Positions 44,857 through 53,309 of a DNA stretch of 64,000 bases are shown piece after piece (within the stretch, counting starts at the first letter, position 1; each line of letters starts with the position of its first letter). The DNA is from JAWXBK01 sp040878185. GTDB taxonomy: Bacteria; Pseudomonadota; Alphaproteobacteria; Dongiales; Dongiaceae. The position numbers were made by a program, and so were the translations under genes. The stretch is taken from contig JBBDMS010000001.1 of NCBI GenBank assembly GCA_040878185.1, forward strand, positions 62,001 to 126,000, written 5' to 3'. A model generated the notes under the pieces. It saw only the letters and a program-made list of their open reading frames with translations. It did not search any database and had not been told where the DNA came from.

Positions 44857-46050
44857 ATGGCCCTGCAGTTTGATCGCGGCGAGCATGAGGGACGGATCGC
44901 CGCCGCGCGGAAGAAGCTCCGGGAGCGGGGGCTCGATGCGCTGCTCGTGTTCGCGCAGGAGAGCCACTATTACCTGACCGGCTTCGATACCAACGGCTAT
45001 GTCTTCTTCCAGTGCGCCGTGCTGACCGCCGACGAGCGCCCGATGGTGCTGCTCACCCGCAAGCCCGATCTCGCCCAGGCTCGGATCACCTCGATCATGG
45101 AGGATATCCGCATCTGGTACGACACCGAGGAGGCGAACCCGGCCGAGGATCTCAAATCGCTGCTCGCCGAGATGGGGCTTGCCGGCGCGCGGGTCGGTAT
45201 CGAGATGGCGACCTACGGCCTCACCGCGGCGAACTATGCGCGCATCGAGCGCGCGCTGTCGGGCTGGTGCCGGCTCGAGGACGGGTCGGAAATCGTGCGC
45301 GGGCTGCGGCTCGTGAAATCGCCGGCCGAGGTTGCGTATACCCGGAAGGCAGCCGAGCTGGCCGACAACGCGCTCGTCGCGATGATCGAGACGGCGGGGC
45401 CCGGCGTGTTCGAGGGCGACGTGCAGGCGGCGGGCCAGACCGCGATCTGGCGCGGCGGCGGCGATGTCGCGGCCTCGGGCCCTGTGCTGGGCTCGGGCGA
45501 GCGCGCACTTCTCATTCGCAATTCGACGGGCCCGCGCACGCTCGATCCGGTCGACCAGCTCACCATGGAGTTCGCCGGCGTCTATCGGCGCTATCACGCC
45601 TGCATCATGCGCACGATTGCGATCGGCAGCCATGACGACTATCAGCGCCGCATGTTCGAGGCGACGAAGGATGCGCTCGCTGCGATGACCGAGGCGGCAA
45701 AGCCCGGCCGGCCGCTCGGCGAGATCGACGACGCGCATCGGCGGGCTTACGACAAGGCCGGGTTCGAGCATGCGCGCATGGCCGCCTGCGGTTATTCGCT
45801 GGGTGCGACCTATCGGCCGAACTGGATGGATACGCCGCCGATGCTGTTCTCGGGCAACCGCACGATCGCGCAAGCCGGCATGATTCTCTTTCTGCACGCG
45901 ATCCTGATCGACAAGCCGAAGGGTTATGCGATGTCGGCCGGGCACACGATCGCGGTCACGGCGACAGGTCGCGAGGTCCTGAGCAAGGTTCCGGTCGACT
46001 ATGCACTCTGCCGCGAGGGCGGCTGGGGGAAGGCGAAGGCGGTGCGATAA
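44857..46050 (+). CDS. M24-fold hydrolase lacking canonical metal ligands (DoeA/creatinase-like)
   Basis: 397 aa with the two-domain creatinase/prolidase layout (LDALLVFAQESHYYLTGFDT; GLRLVKSPAEVAYTRKAAEL). The five usual metal ligands are all replaced: TMEFAG (about 236-241) and YHACIMRT (246-253) in place of the two Asp, CGYSLGATYRPNW (311-323) in place of HGxG, FLHAIL and SAGHTIAV in place of the two Glu. The YRRYH and GYxxGxxYxPxW pattern is what I recall from ectoine hydrolase (DoeA)-like M24 proteins; creatinase also works without metal. A C-N-bond hydrolase is likely, but substrate is open. It lies beside an ABC importer. Confidence 0.78.
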   Translation: MALQFDRGEHEGRIAAARKKLRERGLDALLVFAQESHYYLTGFDTNGYVFFQCAVLTADERPMVLLTRKPDLAQARITSIMEDIRIWYDTEEANPAEDLKSLLAEMGLAGARVGIEMATYGLTAANYARIERALSGWCRLEDGSEIVRGLRLVKSPAEVAYTRKAAELADNALVAMIETAGPGVFEGDVQAAGQTAIWRGGGDVAASGPVLGSGERALLIRNSTGPRTLDPVDQLTMEFAGVYRRYHACIMRTIAIGSHDDYQRRMFEATKDALAAMTEAAKPGRPLGEIDDAHRRAYDKAGFEHARMAACGYSLGATYRPNWMDTPPMLFSGNRTIAQAGMILFLHAILIDKPKGYAMSAGHTIAVTATGREVLSKVPVDYALCREGGWGKAKAVR

Positions 46051-46056
46051 TGCGCA

Positions 46057-46914
46057 CTACTTCCCCATGCCGCTGACGTCCGACGTGTCGCGCGTCAGAT
46101 AATAGGCGAGCACGATCGGCACGAACGTGACCGCGATCACGAAGACCGCGACAACGTTGGTCACCGGCCGCTGCCGTGGCCGCACCAGCTCGCGCAGCAT
46201 CCAGATCGGCAAGGTCTCCTGCTGGCCGGCTGTGAAGGTCGTGACGATCACCTCGTCGAACGACAGCGCGAAGGCGAGCATGCCGCCGGCGAGCAATGCC
46301 GTTGCCATGCTCGGCAGCACGACATGGCGGAACGTCTGGAAAGAATCCGCGCCGAGATCGTAGCTGGCCTCGATCATCGAGGGCGACGAGCGGCGCAATC
46401 GCGCGATCACGTTGTTGTAGACGACGACGATGCAGAAGGTCGCGTGGCCAATCACGATCGTCCAGTAGCTGAACGGGATTTCAGCCAGCGAGAAGGCCGA
46501 GCGCAGCGCGATGCCGGTGATGATGCCTGGCAACGCGATCGGCAGGATGATCAGCAGCGACAGCGTCTCGCGACCGAAGAAGCGGCTGCGAAAGACGGCG
46601 GCGGCCGCACAAGTGCCGAGAACCATCGCCGTCAGGGTCGAGACCAGAGCGACGCGCGCCGAGAGGGCGATCGCGGTCCAGATATCGTCGCGCGCCCAGG
46701 CGACCGCGAACCATTTGGTGGTCAGGCCCGGGAGCGGGAACTGGAAGGATTTGTCGTCGGTCGAAAACGCGTAGAGCACAATGAAGAAGATCGGCACATG
46801 CAGGAAGAGCAGGCCCGCTATCGCCGCGAGTTTCAGGCCCCAGCCCGCCCTGGTACCGGTCTCCGCGCGGCCTTTGCGATTCTCCGGGCGACGCACAACA
46901 ATATCAGAGGGCAT
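46057..46914 (-). CDS. Polyamine-type ABC transporter permease (PotC-like)
   Basis: 285 aa with six membrane helices. The EAA loop is ASYDLGADSFQTFRHVVLP near residue 200, followed by FALSFDEVIVTTFTAG, the typical PotC segment. Start overlaps the previous permease gene by 11 bp. Ends 6 bp from the convergent M24 gene. With the neighbouring permease, ATPase and binding protein it forms a complete importer of the spermidine/putrescine/opine class. Confidence 0.9.
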   Translation of the reverse strand: MPSDIVVRRPENRKGRAETGTRAGWGLKLAAIAGLLFLHVPIFFIVLYAFSTDDKSFQFPLPGLTTKWFAVAWARDDIWTAIALSARVALVSTLTAMVLGTCAAAAVFRSRFFGRETLSLLIILPIALPGIITGIALRSAFSLAEIPFSYWTIVIGHATFCIVVVYNNVIARLRRSSPSMIEASYDLGADSFQTFRHVVLPSMATALLAGGMLAFALSFDEVIVTTFTAGQQETLPIWMLRELVRPRQRPVTNVVAVFVIAVTFVPIVLAYYLTRDTSDVSGMGK

Positions 46915-47848
46915 TGAATGCCCCCAGCCGTTTCGCGATCCAGAGATAGACCGCCATGATCACGATCGGCACCACGGTGAACGCGGCCGCGAGCGGAATA
47001 TTGCCGGCGGTGCCCTGATGCTGCAGCACGACCTGGCCGATGAACGGGCGCGACGATCCGATGATGCCGGGAATGATGTAATCGCCGAGGGTCAGCGAGA
47101 AGGTGAAGATCGAGCCGGCGACGAGGCCAGGGAAGGCGAGTGGCAGGATCACCTTGCGGAAGGTCTCGCGCGGCCGCGCGCCGAGATCGGCCGAGGCCTC
47201 GATCACGCTGCGCGGTACGCGTTCCAGTGCTGCCTGCAGCGGCAGGATCATGTACGGCAGCCAGATATAGGCAAACACCATCCAGGTGCCGATATACGAA
47301 GCCGAGAGCGACGAGCCGCCGACGACGGGCAGATCGAGCGCGCCATCGATCAGCCAGTTGAGATGGAGCTGCGTCGCGACCCAGGTGATGATTCCTTCCT
47401 TGGCGAGGATCAGTTTCCAGGCATAGACGCGCACCAGATAGGACGACCAGAGCGGCAGCATGACCGCGAGATAGAAAAGCGCCTTCCAGCGCCCGCGCGC
47501 ATAGCGCGCCGCGTAATAGGCGATCGGGAAGGCGATCGCCGCATCGAGCAGGGTGACGGCACCGGCCATCGTGGCGGTACGAAGGATTACGTCGAGATTG
47601 GCGGCGGTGAACAATTCGCCGTAGGTGCGGAGGGTAAATTCCTGCACCACCTGGCCGGTGAAATGATCGATATAGAAAAAGCTTTGCAGCAACAACGCGA
47701 GCAGTGAGCCGAGATAGATGACGCCGAGCCACAGAACCGGCGGTATCAGAAACAGACCGAGCAGCAGCCAGCTATGGCGATAGAGGAAGCCGGAAACGCG
47801 GCGGCCCATGCTCGCCGCCGGCATCGGCAGGCTGGCGGCGATGCTCAT
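46904..47848 (-). CDS. Polyamine-type ABC transporter permease (PotB-like)
   Basis: 314 aa with six helices; LPLWSSYLVRVYAWKLILAKEG and the EAA loop SADLGARPRETFRKVILPLAFPG mark PotB-type permeases. Coupled to the ATPase gene by an ATGA overlap and to the PotC-like gene by 11 bp. Forms the heterodimeric channel with that protein. Confidence 0.9.
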   Translation of the reverse strand: MSIAASLPMPAASMGRRVSGFLYRHSWLLLGLFLIPPVLWLGVIYLGSLLALLLQSFFYIDHFTGQVVQEFTLRTYGELFTAANLDVILRTATMAGAVTLLDAAIAFPIAYYAARYARGRWKALFYLAVMLPLWSSYLVRVYAWKLILAKEGIITWVATQLHLNWLIDGALDLPVVGGSSLSASYIGTWMVFAYIWLPYMILPLQAALERVPRSVIEASADLGARPRETFRKVILPLAFPGLVAGSIFTFSLTLGDYIIPGIIGSSRPFIGQVVLQHQGTAGNIPLAAAFTVVPIVIMAVYLWIAKRLGAFNAL

Positions 47849-48918
47849 GATGCCGCGAGCAGATTGTTCTGCCGCCGCTCCCAGACAAGCTGGACGCGCT
47901 GGCCGGTGACGAAATCGGCGGAAGGCAGGCCGTCGCTGTTCTGGCGGATGACGCTGAGCACGAGCCCGCTGTCGAGTTCGACCTTGTAGCGCGTCGAGGC
48001 ACCGAGAAAGAGCACGGTCGCGATGTGGCCAGTGACGGCGCAGCTATCGGCCGGCACCGCCGCGTTCTCCGGCAGCAGGCGGATGCGTTCGGGCCGCACA
48101 GTGAACGGCCGGCGCTGGCCGACGATGCGTTCGGCAGACGCCGCGTCGATCAGATTGGAGACGCCGACGAAGCCCGCGACGAATTCGCTCGCCGGCCGGT
48201 CGTAGATCTCGCCCGGCGCCCCGATCTGTTCGATGCGGCCGAGATTGAAGACGGCGATGCGGTCCGACATGGCGAGCGCCTCGCTTTGGTCGTGCGTCAC
48301 ATAGATGAAGGTGATACCGACCTGGCGCTGGATTTCCTTCAGCTCTTCCTGCATCTGCTCGCGCAACTTGAGATCGAGCGCGCCGAGCGGTTCATCGAGC
48401 AGCAGAACGCTGGGCCGATTGACGAGCGCGCGGGCGAGCGCGACGCGCTGGCGCTGGCCGCCGGAGAGCTGGCCCGGCTTGCGCCCGCCGAGCCCGGCAA
48501 GACTGACCATCTCGAGCATCTCATCGGCACGGGCATAGCGTTCGCGCCGCGCGATCTTCCGGATCATGAGCCCGTAGGCGACATTGTCGCGCACATTCAT
48601 ATGTGGAAAGAGTGCGTAATCCTGGAAAACAGTGTTTACGTCACGCTCGAAGGGCGGTACGCCCCTCATGTCGCGACCGTGCAACAGGATGCGGCCGGAT
48701 GTGGGTTGTTCGAAGCCGGCGATCAGGCGCAGGCAGGTCGTCTTGCCCGAGCCCGAGGGTCCGAGCATCGAGAAGAACTCGCCATCGGCGATCGAGAAGG
48801 TGACGCCGTCGACCGCCTTCACATCGCCGAAATGACGCGATACGCCGGCAAACTCGATCGCGATGGAGCCGTCGCCCGTGGCAGCGGCGGTCGCGATGTT
48901 AGGAGCGCGCGCGGTCAT
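47845..48918 (-). CDS. Polyamine-type ABC transporter ATPase (PotA-like)
   Basis: 357 aa from ATG 48918 (MTARAPNIA); a start 39 bp upstream is possible. Walker A GPSGSGKTT, signature LSGGQRQR, Walker B LLLDEPLGALD, H-loop YVTHDQSEA. The C-terminal TOBE domain (about 280-355; VRPERIRLLPENAAV) is as in PotA and CysA-like ATPases. It follows the binding-protein gene after a stem-loop. Confidence 0.9.
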   Translation of the reverse strand: MTARAPNIATAAATGDGSIAIEFAGVSRHFGDVKAVDGVTFSIADGEFFSMLGPSGSGKTTCLRLIAGFEQPTSGRILLHGRDMRGVPPFERDVNTVFQDYALFPHMNVRDNVAYGLMIRKIARRERYARADEMLEMVSLAGLGGRKPGQLSGGQRQRVALARALVNRPSVLLLDEPLGALDLKLREQMQEELKEIQRQVGITFIYVTHDQSEALAMSDRIAVFNLGRIEQIGAPGEIYDRPASEFVAGFVGVSNLIDAASAERIVGQRRPFTVRPERIRLLPENAAVPADSCAVTGHIATVLFLGASTRYKVELDSGLVLSVIRQNSDGLPSADFVTGQRVQLVWERRQNNLLAAS

Positions 48919-48957
48919 GCAAACTTGTCCGGAATACTCAGGGGTGCGGCTCGCCAT

Positions 48958-48999
48958 AAAGAAAACCGGGCAACGCCGCGATCTGCGACGTTGCCCGGT
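48958..48999 (-). terminator. Strong stem-loop with U tract between binding-protein and ATPase genes
   Basis: accgggcaacg and cgttgcccggt pair perfectly over 11 bp around a 13-base loop; on the minus strand it is followed at once by ttttcttt. It lies 16 bp after the binding-protein stop and about 40 bp before the PotA-like start. It has all parts of an intrinsic terminator and would let only some transcripts reach the membrane genes. Confidence 0.85.
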
Positions 49000-49014
49000 C
49001 CGGTCATGATTGGA

Positions 49015-50207
49015 TCAGCGACCGCCGAGCACCGCGATATAATCGGTAACCCAGCGATAATAGGGCACGCATTCGCCCTGGCTCGCGCAGGCCGCTTCCG
49101 GCGTACGCCAGAAATGGATGCGCTCGAAATTGCCAAGACCGTTGGTATCGCAACCGCCATCGCCGAGCAGTTCGTTGCCGGTGCAGGCCGCGAGTGCGAC
49201 GGGGACCGAACCGAACCAGGCGGCGAGATCGCCCTGCAGCTTCGGATTGATCGAATGTTCCAGCCACATATAGGCACAATTCGGATGCGGCGCGTCGGCG
49301 TGCATCATCGTCGTGTCCGCCCAACCGGTGGCGCCTTCCTCGGGCACCGTGCTGGCGATCGGCTGTTCGCTCGATACCAGGATGTTGACCTGGAACGGCC
49401 ATGACGATGAAGCTGCGACGCCTTCGTTGGTGAAATCGTCGATCTGCACGAACGCATCGTGCCAGTAGCGCATCACGATCTCGCGCTGCTGGCGCAGCAG
49501 GTTGAGCGCGGCGTTGTACTGGTCCTGGTTCAGCTCGTAGGGATCCGTGATGCCGAGTTCTGGCTGATGATGCATGAGATAGAGCGCAGCATCGGCGATG
49601 TAGATCGGGCCGTCGAACGCCTGCACGCGGCCGGCATTGGTCTGGCCGTCGGGCAGGTTCTGCTCCTCGAACACAACCGACCAGCTCGTCGGCGCTTCGG
49701 GGAACACGGTCGTGTTATAGGCGAGCACGTTCGAGCCCCACTGATAGGGTACGCCGTAATGCTTGCCGTCGATCGTGTGCCAGGGCGAATTCTGCAGCCG
49801 CTCGTCGACCGTGCTCCAGCTCGGCACCAGATCTGTATTGATCTCCTGCACCTTCTCGCCACGGATCAGCCGCACGCTGGCGTCGCCCGAAGCGGTCACC
49901 AGATCGAAGCCGCCTTCGTTCATGAGCGCGACCATCTCGTCCGAGGTGTTAGCGGTCTTGATGCGAACCTCGCATCCGGTCGCGGCCTCGAAATCCGTCA
50001 CCCAGTCGAACGCCGGGTCGGTTTCGCCGCGTTCGATATAGCCTGGCCAGGCCACGATATCGACGACACCTTCGCCTTCGCCGATCTCCGTCATCATGTC
50101 GGGGGGGGGGGGGGGGNNNNNNNNNNCTGCGCGGCGGTGCCGGCGCAGGCGACGAGGGCGGCAGCGCCCAACAGGCGCCAGGCAAGCCGCGATCTCAGAT
50201 GGACCAT
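49015..50207 (-). CDS. Polyamine-type ABC transporter substrate-binding protein (interrupted by assembly gap)
   Basis: Start ATG at 50207 gives VHLRSRLAWRLLGAAALVACAGTAAQ, a signal peptide. Ten Ns and sixteen C (coding strand) then break the frame. The remaining 360 aa (GEGVVDIVAWPGYIERGETDPAFDW...) are the PotD-type binding fold, with PYQWGSNVLAYNT and a terminal FERIHFWRTPE segment. The gene is probably intact in the organism; the true linker is unknown. Four Cys occur in the C-terminal third (ACTGN, GGCDT, ACASQGEC). First gene of the importer operon. Confidence 0.85.
50101..50126. other. Assembly gap: 16 G followed by 10 N
   Basis: Sixteen consecutive G followed by ten N inside the binding-protein gene. 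No similar homopolymer occurs elsewhere in the window. Most likely a sequencing/assembly artefact joining two contigs within the gene. Confidence 0.95.
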
Positions 50208-50467
50208 GAACTCTCCCTTTCTTTCGCCCGATGCGGGTCCGCCCCGCGGCGGCCTGTCGCGTCGGTTGCAGGGGGATTCTAGGCCGGCCATGGGGCCGCG
50301 CAAGATGGCGTCCGGATGGGCCCGGAAGGGCGACCGGCCGGGTAGGGGTTATGATAATGGACCAAGGCAGGCAGTGGCCCGTTCTTTGGGATTGGTCCGT
50401 TTATTCGGATTGGCGGGCTATCGGCGGCCTGTACGCCCGCAAAGACGCTCGATAGCCTGTCCGCCTC

Positions 50468-52489
50468 ATGGATGAACCCGCACAGGATCCGCATGCCGGA
50501 GAACCCGCATCGCTGGCGCAGGCGCTGGCAGCACAACAGGCGGGCGAGCTTGAACGTGCGGCCGAGCTCTGTCGCGCGCTGCTCGCGGCCGAGCCCGAGC
50601 AAGTCGATGCGATGCAGATCCTCGGCGTCGTGCTGGCCCGGCAGGGATTCTTCGACGAGGCCGATGCTTTGTTCGGCCGTGCGCTCGACATCGCGCCGCG
50701 CGACCCGGGCCTTTTGTTCAATCACGGAAATCTGTTGAGCCGCATTGGACGGGGCGATGAAGCAGTGGCACGTTTTCGCGCCGCAATTGCCGCCGCGCCC
50801 GATCATGTCGAGGCGCTCCACAATCTGGGCCGACTGCATCAGGAAGCCGGCCGGCTCGATCCGGCGCTGACATTGTTCAGGCGCGCCGTCGCGGTGCGGC
50901 CGCTCTATGCCAAAGGGTGGAGCGCGCTCGCGACCGTCCTGAAATCGCAAGGCACTACCGACGAAGCGATCGAATGCGCACGGCGCGCCATTGCGCTCAA
51001 TCCGCGGCAGGCGGTTGCGCGGCTGACACTGGCGAGCCTGTGTCGCGATACCGGCGCTGCCGCCGAAGCGATCGTGCAGTTGCGCGCGGTACTCGAGATT
51101 GAACCGGATAACGGTACGGCCCTTGCGCATCTGGTGCATCAACTGCAGCAGGCCTGCGACTGGCGCGAACTGCCGGAACTCGGCACGCGGCTCGATCAGG
51201 CGAACGACGCGGCACTCGCCGCCGGCACGGTGCCGCCGGAGCCGGCCTTCGCCAATCTCGCGCGGATCGAAGACCCCGCCGACAATCTCGTGATCGCGCG
51301 GGGCTGGATGCGCCCGCTCACGCGACTTCCGCCCCTGGCGCCGGTTGCAGCGCGTGTTGCGGCGGGCGCACCGATCCGTATCGGCTATCTCAGCAACGAT
51401 CTGCAGGATCATCCGGTCGGCCAGCTCATCGCCGGGCTGCTCGCGCGGCATGACCGCAAGCGGCTGCATGTCAGCGCCTATTCCTGGGGCAAGGACGATG
51501 GCAGCGCGACGCGCGCGCAGATTCGAGGCGCCGCCGATTCGTTCGTCGATATCGCGGATCTCGATCATCAGGCAGCCGCCCGTCGCATCCGCAAGGACGG
51601 GATCGAATTGCTGATCGATCTCAAGGGCCATACGCAGGGCCACCGGCTCGAGATCATGGCCGCCCGCCCGGCGCCGATACAGGCGACGTTCCTTGCCTTT
51701 CCCGGCAGCAGCGGCGCCGATTTCATCGACTACATCGTCGCCGACCGGATCGTGCTGCCGCCGGAGCATCGGCCTTATTACTGCGAGCAGCCGGTCTGGC
51801 TGCCGCATTGCTATCTGCCGGCGATCGCACCGGGACCGGCAGCGGATGCCGGCACGCGCGCCGATTGGGGGTTGCCGGCGGACGCGCCGGTGCTGGCCTC
51901 GTTCAACAACGGCTACAAGATCGAGCCCGTTCTGTTCGATGCGTGGATGACCATTCTGGCGCGCGTTCCGGGCGCTGTGCTCTGGCTGCATCGCTATAAC
52001 GATCTGGTGGCCGACAATCTGCGCCGCGAAGCGGCCGCGAGGCATATCGATCCGGCGCGGCTGATGTTCGCCGACCGACCGGCGCGCGCTACGCATCTCG
52101 CGCGTCTGTCTCATGCGGATCTCGCGCTCGACACGCGGATCTTCAACGGCCACGCGACGACGATCGACGCGCTGGCGGCCGGCGTGCCGGTCGTGGCGCT
52201 GCGCGGCCGGCACTTCGCGTCGCGGGTCGCGGCGAGCGCGCTGGAAGCGGCCGGGCTCAGCGAACTCGTTGCCGGGACGATTGCCGACTATGTCGAGTGC
52301 AGCCTGTCGCTATTATCGGAACGCACGCATCTGGATTCCTTGCGCCGGCGGTTGCGCGAGGCGCGCGAGACGTTGCCCTTGTTCGATGCGGCCGGATATG
52401 CGCGCGCCTTCGATGCGGCGCTGGTCGCGATGGCGGAGCGCCACCGAGCCGGGCGGGTGCCGGGCGCCATCGAGTTAGGCGCCAACTAG
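50468..52489 (+). CDS. TPR-containing O-GlcNAc-transferase-like (GT41) glycosyltransferase
   Basis: 673 aa. Residues 15-270 hold about six TPR units (EVDAMQILGVVLARQGFFDEAD, LLFNHGNLLSRIGRGDEAV and so on). From about 315 the GT41/SPINDLY catalytic domain begins: RIGYLSNDLQDHPVGQLIAG, then LLIDLKGHTQGHRLEI, the PIQATFLAFPGSSGADFIDYIVAD block, and LALDTRIFNGHATTIDALAAGVPVV near 560. It transfers a sugar, probably from a UDP-sugar, to protein or another acceptor in the cytoplasm. A close partner gene is not evident; the 250-bp region upstream is shared with the binding-protein gene. Confidence 0.88.
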   Translation: MDEPAQDPHAGEPASLAQALAAQQAGELERAAELCRALLAAEPEQVDAMQILGVVLARQGFFDEADALFGRALDIAPRDPGLLFNHGNLLSRIGRGDEAVARFRAAIAAAPDHVEALHNLGRLHQEAGRLDPALTLFRRAVAVRPLYAKGWSALATVLKSQGTTDEAIECARRAIALNPRQAVARLTLASLCRDTGAAAEAIVQLRAVLEIEPDNGTALAHLVHQLQQACDWRELPELGTRLDQANDAALAAGTVPPEPAFANLARIEDPADNLVIARGWMRPLTRLPPLAPVAARVAAGAPIRIGYLSNDLQDHPVGQLIAGLLARHDRKRLHVSAYSWGKDDGSATRAQIRGAADSFVDIADLDHQAAARRIRKDGIELLIDLKGHTQGHRLEIMAARPAPIQATFLAFPGSSGADFIDYIVADRIVLPPEHRPYYCEQPVWLPHCYLPAIAPGPAADAGTRADWGLPADAPVLASFNNGYKIEPVLFDAWMTILARVPGAVLWLHRYNDLVADNLRREAAARHIDPARLMFADRPARATHLARLSHADLALDTRIFNGHATTIDALAAGVPVVALRGRHFASRVAASALEAAGLSELVAGTIADYVECSLSLLSERTHLDSLRRRLREARETLPLFDAAGYARAFDAALVAMAERHRAGRVPGAIELGAN

Positions 52490-52495
52490 AGCGTT

Positions 52496-53299
52496 CTAGA
52501 AGAACGCGGCGCGCACCATGAAGTTCCAGAACCGCGTGCGCGCCTCGGGATAGATCAGCGGGTCGTGCAGTGCGCCGCTTACCACCACGATCTCGGTGCT
52601 GGTGTCGGTGCGAAACGCCGCTTCGCAGGCGCCGATCGCCGCGGGCCAGTGATCGGGGTCGTACCAGACGTCGCGGTCGGACCGGAGGATCAGGGTCGGT
52701 GTGCCGGGAACGTGATGGACATCGTAGGTACAGCTCGGCGAGACCGCGAAGCGACCCGCCAACGCCTCATGCTCGATCTGCAGCACGACATCGGCGCCTT
52801 CGCCCGCGCCGCCCAGATAGATCTTGTTGTGATCGACCCAGGGAAGCTTCAGGACCTGCTCGATCGCATAGAACACCTCTTCGCGGCGCAACGCATGAAT
52901 CGATTCATGTGAAACGTCGGGCGCCATGGTGCGCTCGTCGCGATCGCAGGAGAGCGGTCGATCGGGGCGGGCATAACTGTCGGGCACAAATATTATGTAG
53001 CCGAGCGACGCCATGAACTTGATCTGCTGGCGCGATTCCGGATCGTTGTAGCTGTGGCCGCAATCGTGCATGAAAATGATCGCCGGCTGCGGGTTCTCGG
53101 CCGACATGCCTTGCAGGATCTCGGCGATGTAATTGGCGTCGATCCGGCCGCCGAGGACGACGCGCCGCAGGTCCGGCGTTTCAATGCGCACCGCGATGAT
53201 GGCCTCGTTCCAGGTGGCGGCAACATCGCGATCGTTCGCGGCGGTACTTTCGCCCGCGCCGGCCAGAAGCAGAAACAGTGCCGACAGCAGCACTCGCAT
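52496..53299 (-). CDS. Secreted alpha/beta-hydrolase-fold protein without a nucleophile serine
   Basis: 267 aa with a signal peptide (MRVLLSALFLLLAGAGESTA). The fold is like dienelactone hydrolases: AIIFMHDCGHSYN (oxyanion region), GYIIFVPDSYARP, YLGGAGEGADVVLQ where the nucleophile elbow should be, and a late His in SGALHDPLIYP. At the elbow the usual G-x-S/C-x-G reads G-A-G-E-G (about 164-168), so the nucleophile is a Gly. The protein is probably not a standard hydrolase. Six bp separate it from the convergent GT41 gene. Confidence 0.65.
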   Translation of the reverse strand: MRVLLSALFLLLAGAGESTAANDRDVAATWNEAIIAVRIETPDLRRVVLGGRIDANYIAEILQGMSAENPQPAIIFMHDCGHSYNDPESRQQIKFMASLGYIIFVPDSYARPDRPLSCDRDERTMAPDVSHESIHALRREEVFYAIEQVLKLPWVDHNKIYLGGAGEGADVVLQIEHEALAGRFAVSPSCTYDVHHVPGTPTLILRSDRDVWYDPDHWPAAIGACEAAFRTDTSTEIVVVSGALHDPLIYPEARTRFWNFMVRAAFF

Positions 53300-53309
53300 G
53301 GCGGGAATT

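Noticed and set aside
50101..50116. Poly-G as a G-quadruplex regulatory element
   Set aside because: It sits inside a coding frame, directly beside Ns, and is much more likely an assembly artefact.
50279..52213. Minus-strand frame of 644 codons over the GT41 gene
   Set aside because: The plus strand has TPR and GT41 motifs throughout. The antisense frame is Arg/His-rich, without domains.
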